This document shows, piece after piece, positions 63,370-64,000 of a stretch of DNA of 64,000 bases (position 1 is the stretch's first letter; each line of letters starts with the position of its first letter). Origin of the DNA: Rikenella sp031551865 (GTDB taxonomy: Bacteria > Bacteroidota > Bacteroidia > Bacteroidales > Rikenellaceae); contig JAVBMY010000009.1 of assembly GCA_031551865.1 (NCBI GenBank), positions 1 through 64,000 of the forward strand, in the 5' to 3' direction. The notes under the pieces are model-generated. The model was not told where the DNA came from. It was given only the letters and a program-made list of their open reading frames with translations, and searched no databases. Made by a program: the position numbers and the translations under genes.

Positions 63370-64000
63370 ATGAGATACAAACGCATCGTCGTCAAAATAG
63401 GGAGCAACGTGCTCACGCGGCCCGACCGCACGCTCGACATCTCGCGCATGTCGATCCTGGTCGACCAGCTTGCCGAATTGCATCGTTCGGGCGTCGAGTT
63501 ATTGGTCGTTTCGTCCGGGGCCGTTGCTTCGGGACGCAGCGAACTGCCCGCAAAAGCCGCTCAGAAAATGGACGCCGTGGCTTCGCGGCAGCTCTTTTCG
63601 GCCGTCGGACAGGCCAAGCTCATCAACCGCTACTACGACCTCTTCCGCGAACACGGCATCGTCTGCGGGCAGGTGCTCACCACCAAAGAGAGTTTCGGCA
63701 CCCGCACCCACTACCTCAACCAGCGCAACTGCCTCGAAACCATGCTCGACAGCGGCGTGGTACCCATCATCAACGAGAACGACACCATTTCGGTGACCGA
63801 ACTGATGTTCACCGACAACGACGAACTGTCGGGGCTCATCGCCTCGATGACCGGGGCCGACGCACTGGTCATCCTAAGCAACGTCGACGGATTGTACGAT
63901 GGAGACCCGGCACACCCCGAATCGCGGGTGATCCGCGAGATCGTGCCCGGCAAGCGCGACGTGTCGGAGTATGTGGTGGCTTCGCGCTCATCGTTCGGGC
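63370..64000 (+). CDS. proB: Glutamate 5-kinase, 3' end outside the window
   Basis: ProB phosphorylates glutamate as the first committed step to proline. ATG at 63370 opens a frame that runs to the window edge (210 residues). The amino-acid-kinase motifs are clear: VVKIGSNVLT at 7-16, VVSSGAVASGR near 46-56, NENDTISV near 135 and LSNVDGLYDGDP near 173. It follows proC in the same direction. The C-terminal part, with any PUA domain, is not in the window. Confidence 0.93.
   Translation, partial: MRYKRIVVKIGSNVLTRPDRTLDISRMSILVDQLAELHRSGVELLVVSSGAVASGRSELPAKAAQKMDAVASRQLFSAVGQAKLINRYYDLFREHGIVCGQVLTTKESFGTRTHYLNQRNCLETMLDSGVVPIINENDTISVTELMFTDNDELSGLIASMTGADALVILSNVDGLYDGDPAHPESRVIREIVPGKRDVSEYVVASRSSFG

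Overview
The window looks like chromosomal DNA of a GC-rich member of the Bacteroidales. A gut Rikenellaceae such as Alistipes is my best guess, by inference only. The evidence is the Bacteroidetes promoter form TTTG-N18-20-TAnnTTTG in front of many genes, the scarcity of Shine-Dalgarno motifs, and families typical of the phylum: lipoproteins with early Cys boxes, DUF4834, DUF4861, DUF2264, an ExbB/ExbD/ExbD set and a PorT-like barrel. Housekeeping genes look strongly GC-rich. The island at 8.1-14.4 kb is clearly more AT-rich, and the phage remnant at 14.5-17.6 kb is again GC-rich.

Layout. 0-8 kb: a lipoprotein cut by the window edge, an orphan ThiF-like enzyme, RNase P RNA, queA, a YgiQ radical-SAM protein overlapping dnaB, and a secreted M81/MlrC metallopeptidase. 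8.1-18 kb: an accessory island with a XhoI/PaeR7I-like restriction-modification pair, a 96-bp palindromic element, an O-antigen-ligase-like membrane protein, a lipoprotein with a C39-like cysteine-peptidase signature, a secreted protein of unknown function, and a truncated phage packaging module. The module ends in a second copy of a 105-bp repeat, next to tRNA-Pro(GGG). 18.4-35 kb: an M15 peptidase, htpG, a membrane metallophosphoesterase, an LTA-synthase-like protein, a tripartite RND efflux operon, and a DUF2264/GH88/DUF4861 glycan locus. 35-37.4 kb: a trpB gene standing alone behind a complete-looking tryptophan attenuator, facing a frameshifted secreted-protein gene. 37.4-48.6 kb: recQ, kdsD-like, lptB, tRNA-Leu, tig, a frameshifted PorT-like barrel gene, gapA, clpP-clpX and purB. 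48.7-64 kb: a SnoaL-like lipoprotein, rubredoxin, DUF4834, tRNA-Ser, exbB/exbD/exbD, an NfnAB-type electron-bifurcating pair, DUF1573, mnmA, an endonuclease-phosphatase/calcineurin fusion, gyrB, ftsE-like, proC and the start of proB.

How it fits together. Most of the window is core cell physiology: replication, proteolysis, envelope assembly, tRNA modification, redox balance and proline synthesis. The most distinctive parts are four. First, the trp leader (peptide with three consecutive Trp codons, terminator and candidate antiterminator) controls a lone trpB. Second, the restriction-modification pair coincides with near-absence of its expected CTCGAG site across 64 kb; the one site I found lies in the phage remnant. 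Third, two 105-bp direct repeats bound about 6.9 kb of accessory DNA. Fourth, a family of intergenic palindromes opening with GTCATCC is scattered through the second half. Two secreted or outer-membrane protein genes carry single-base frameshifts. No CRISPR array, complete transposon, integrase or rRNA gene was seen.
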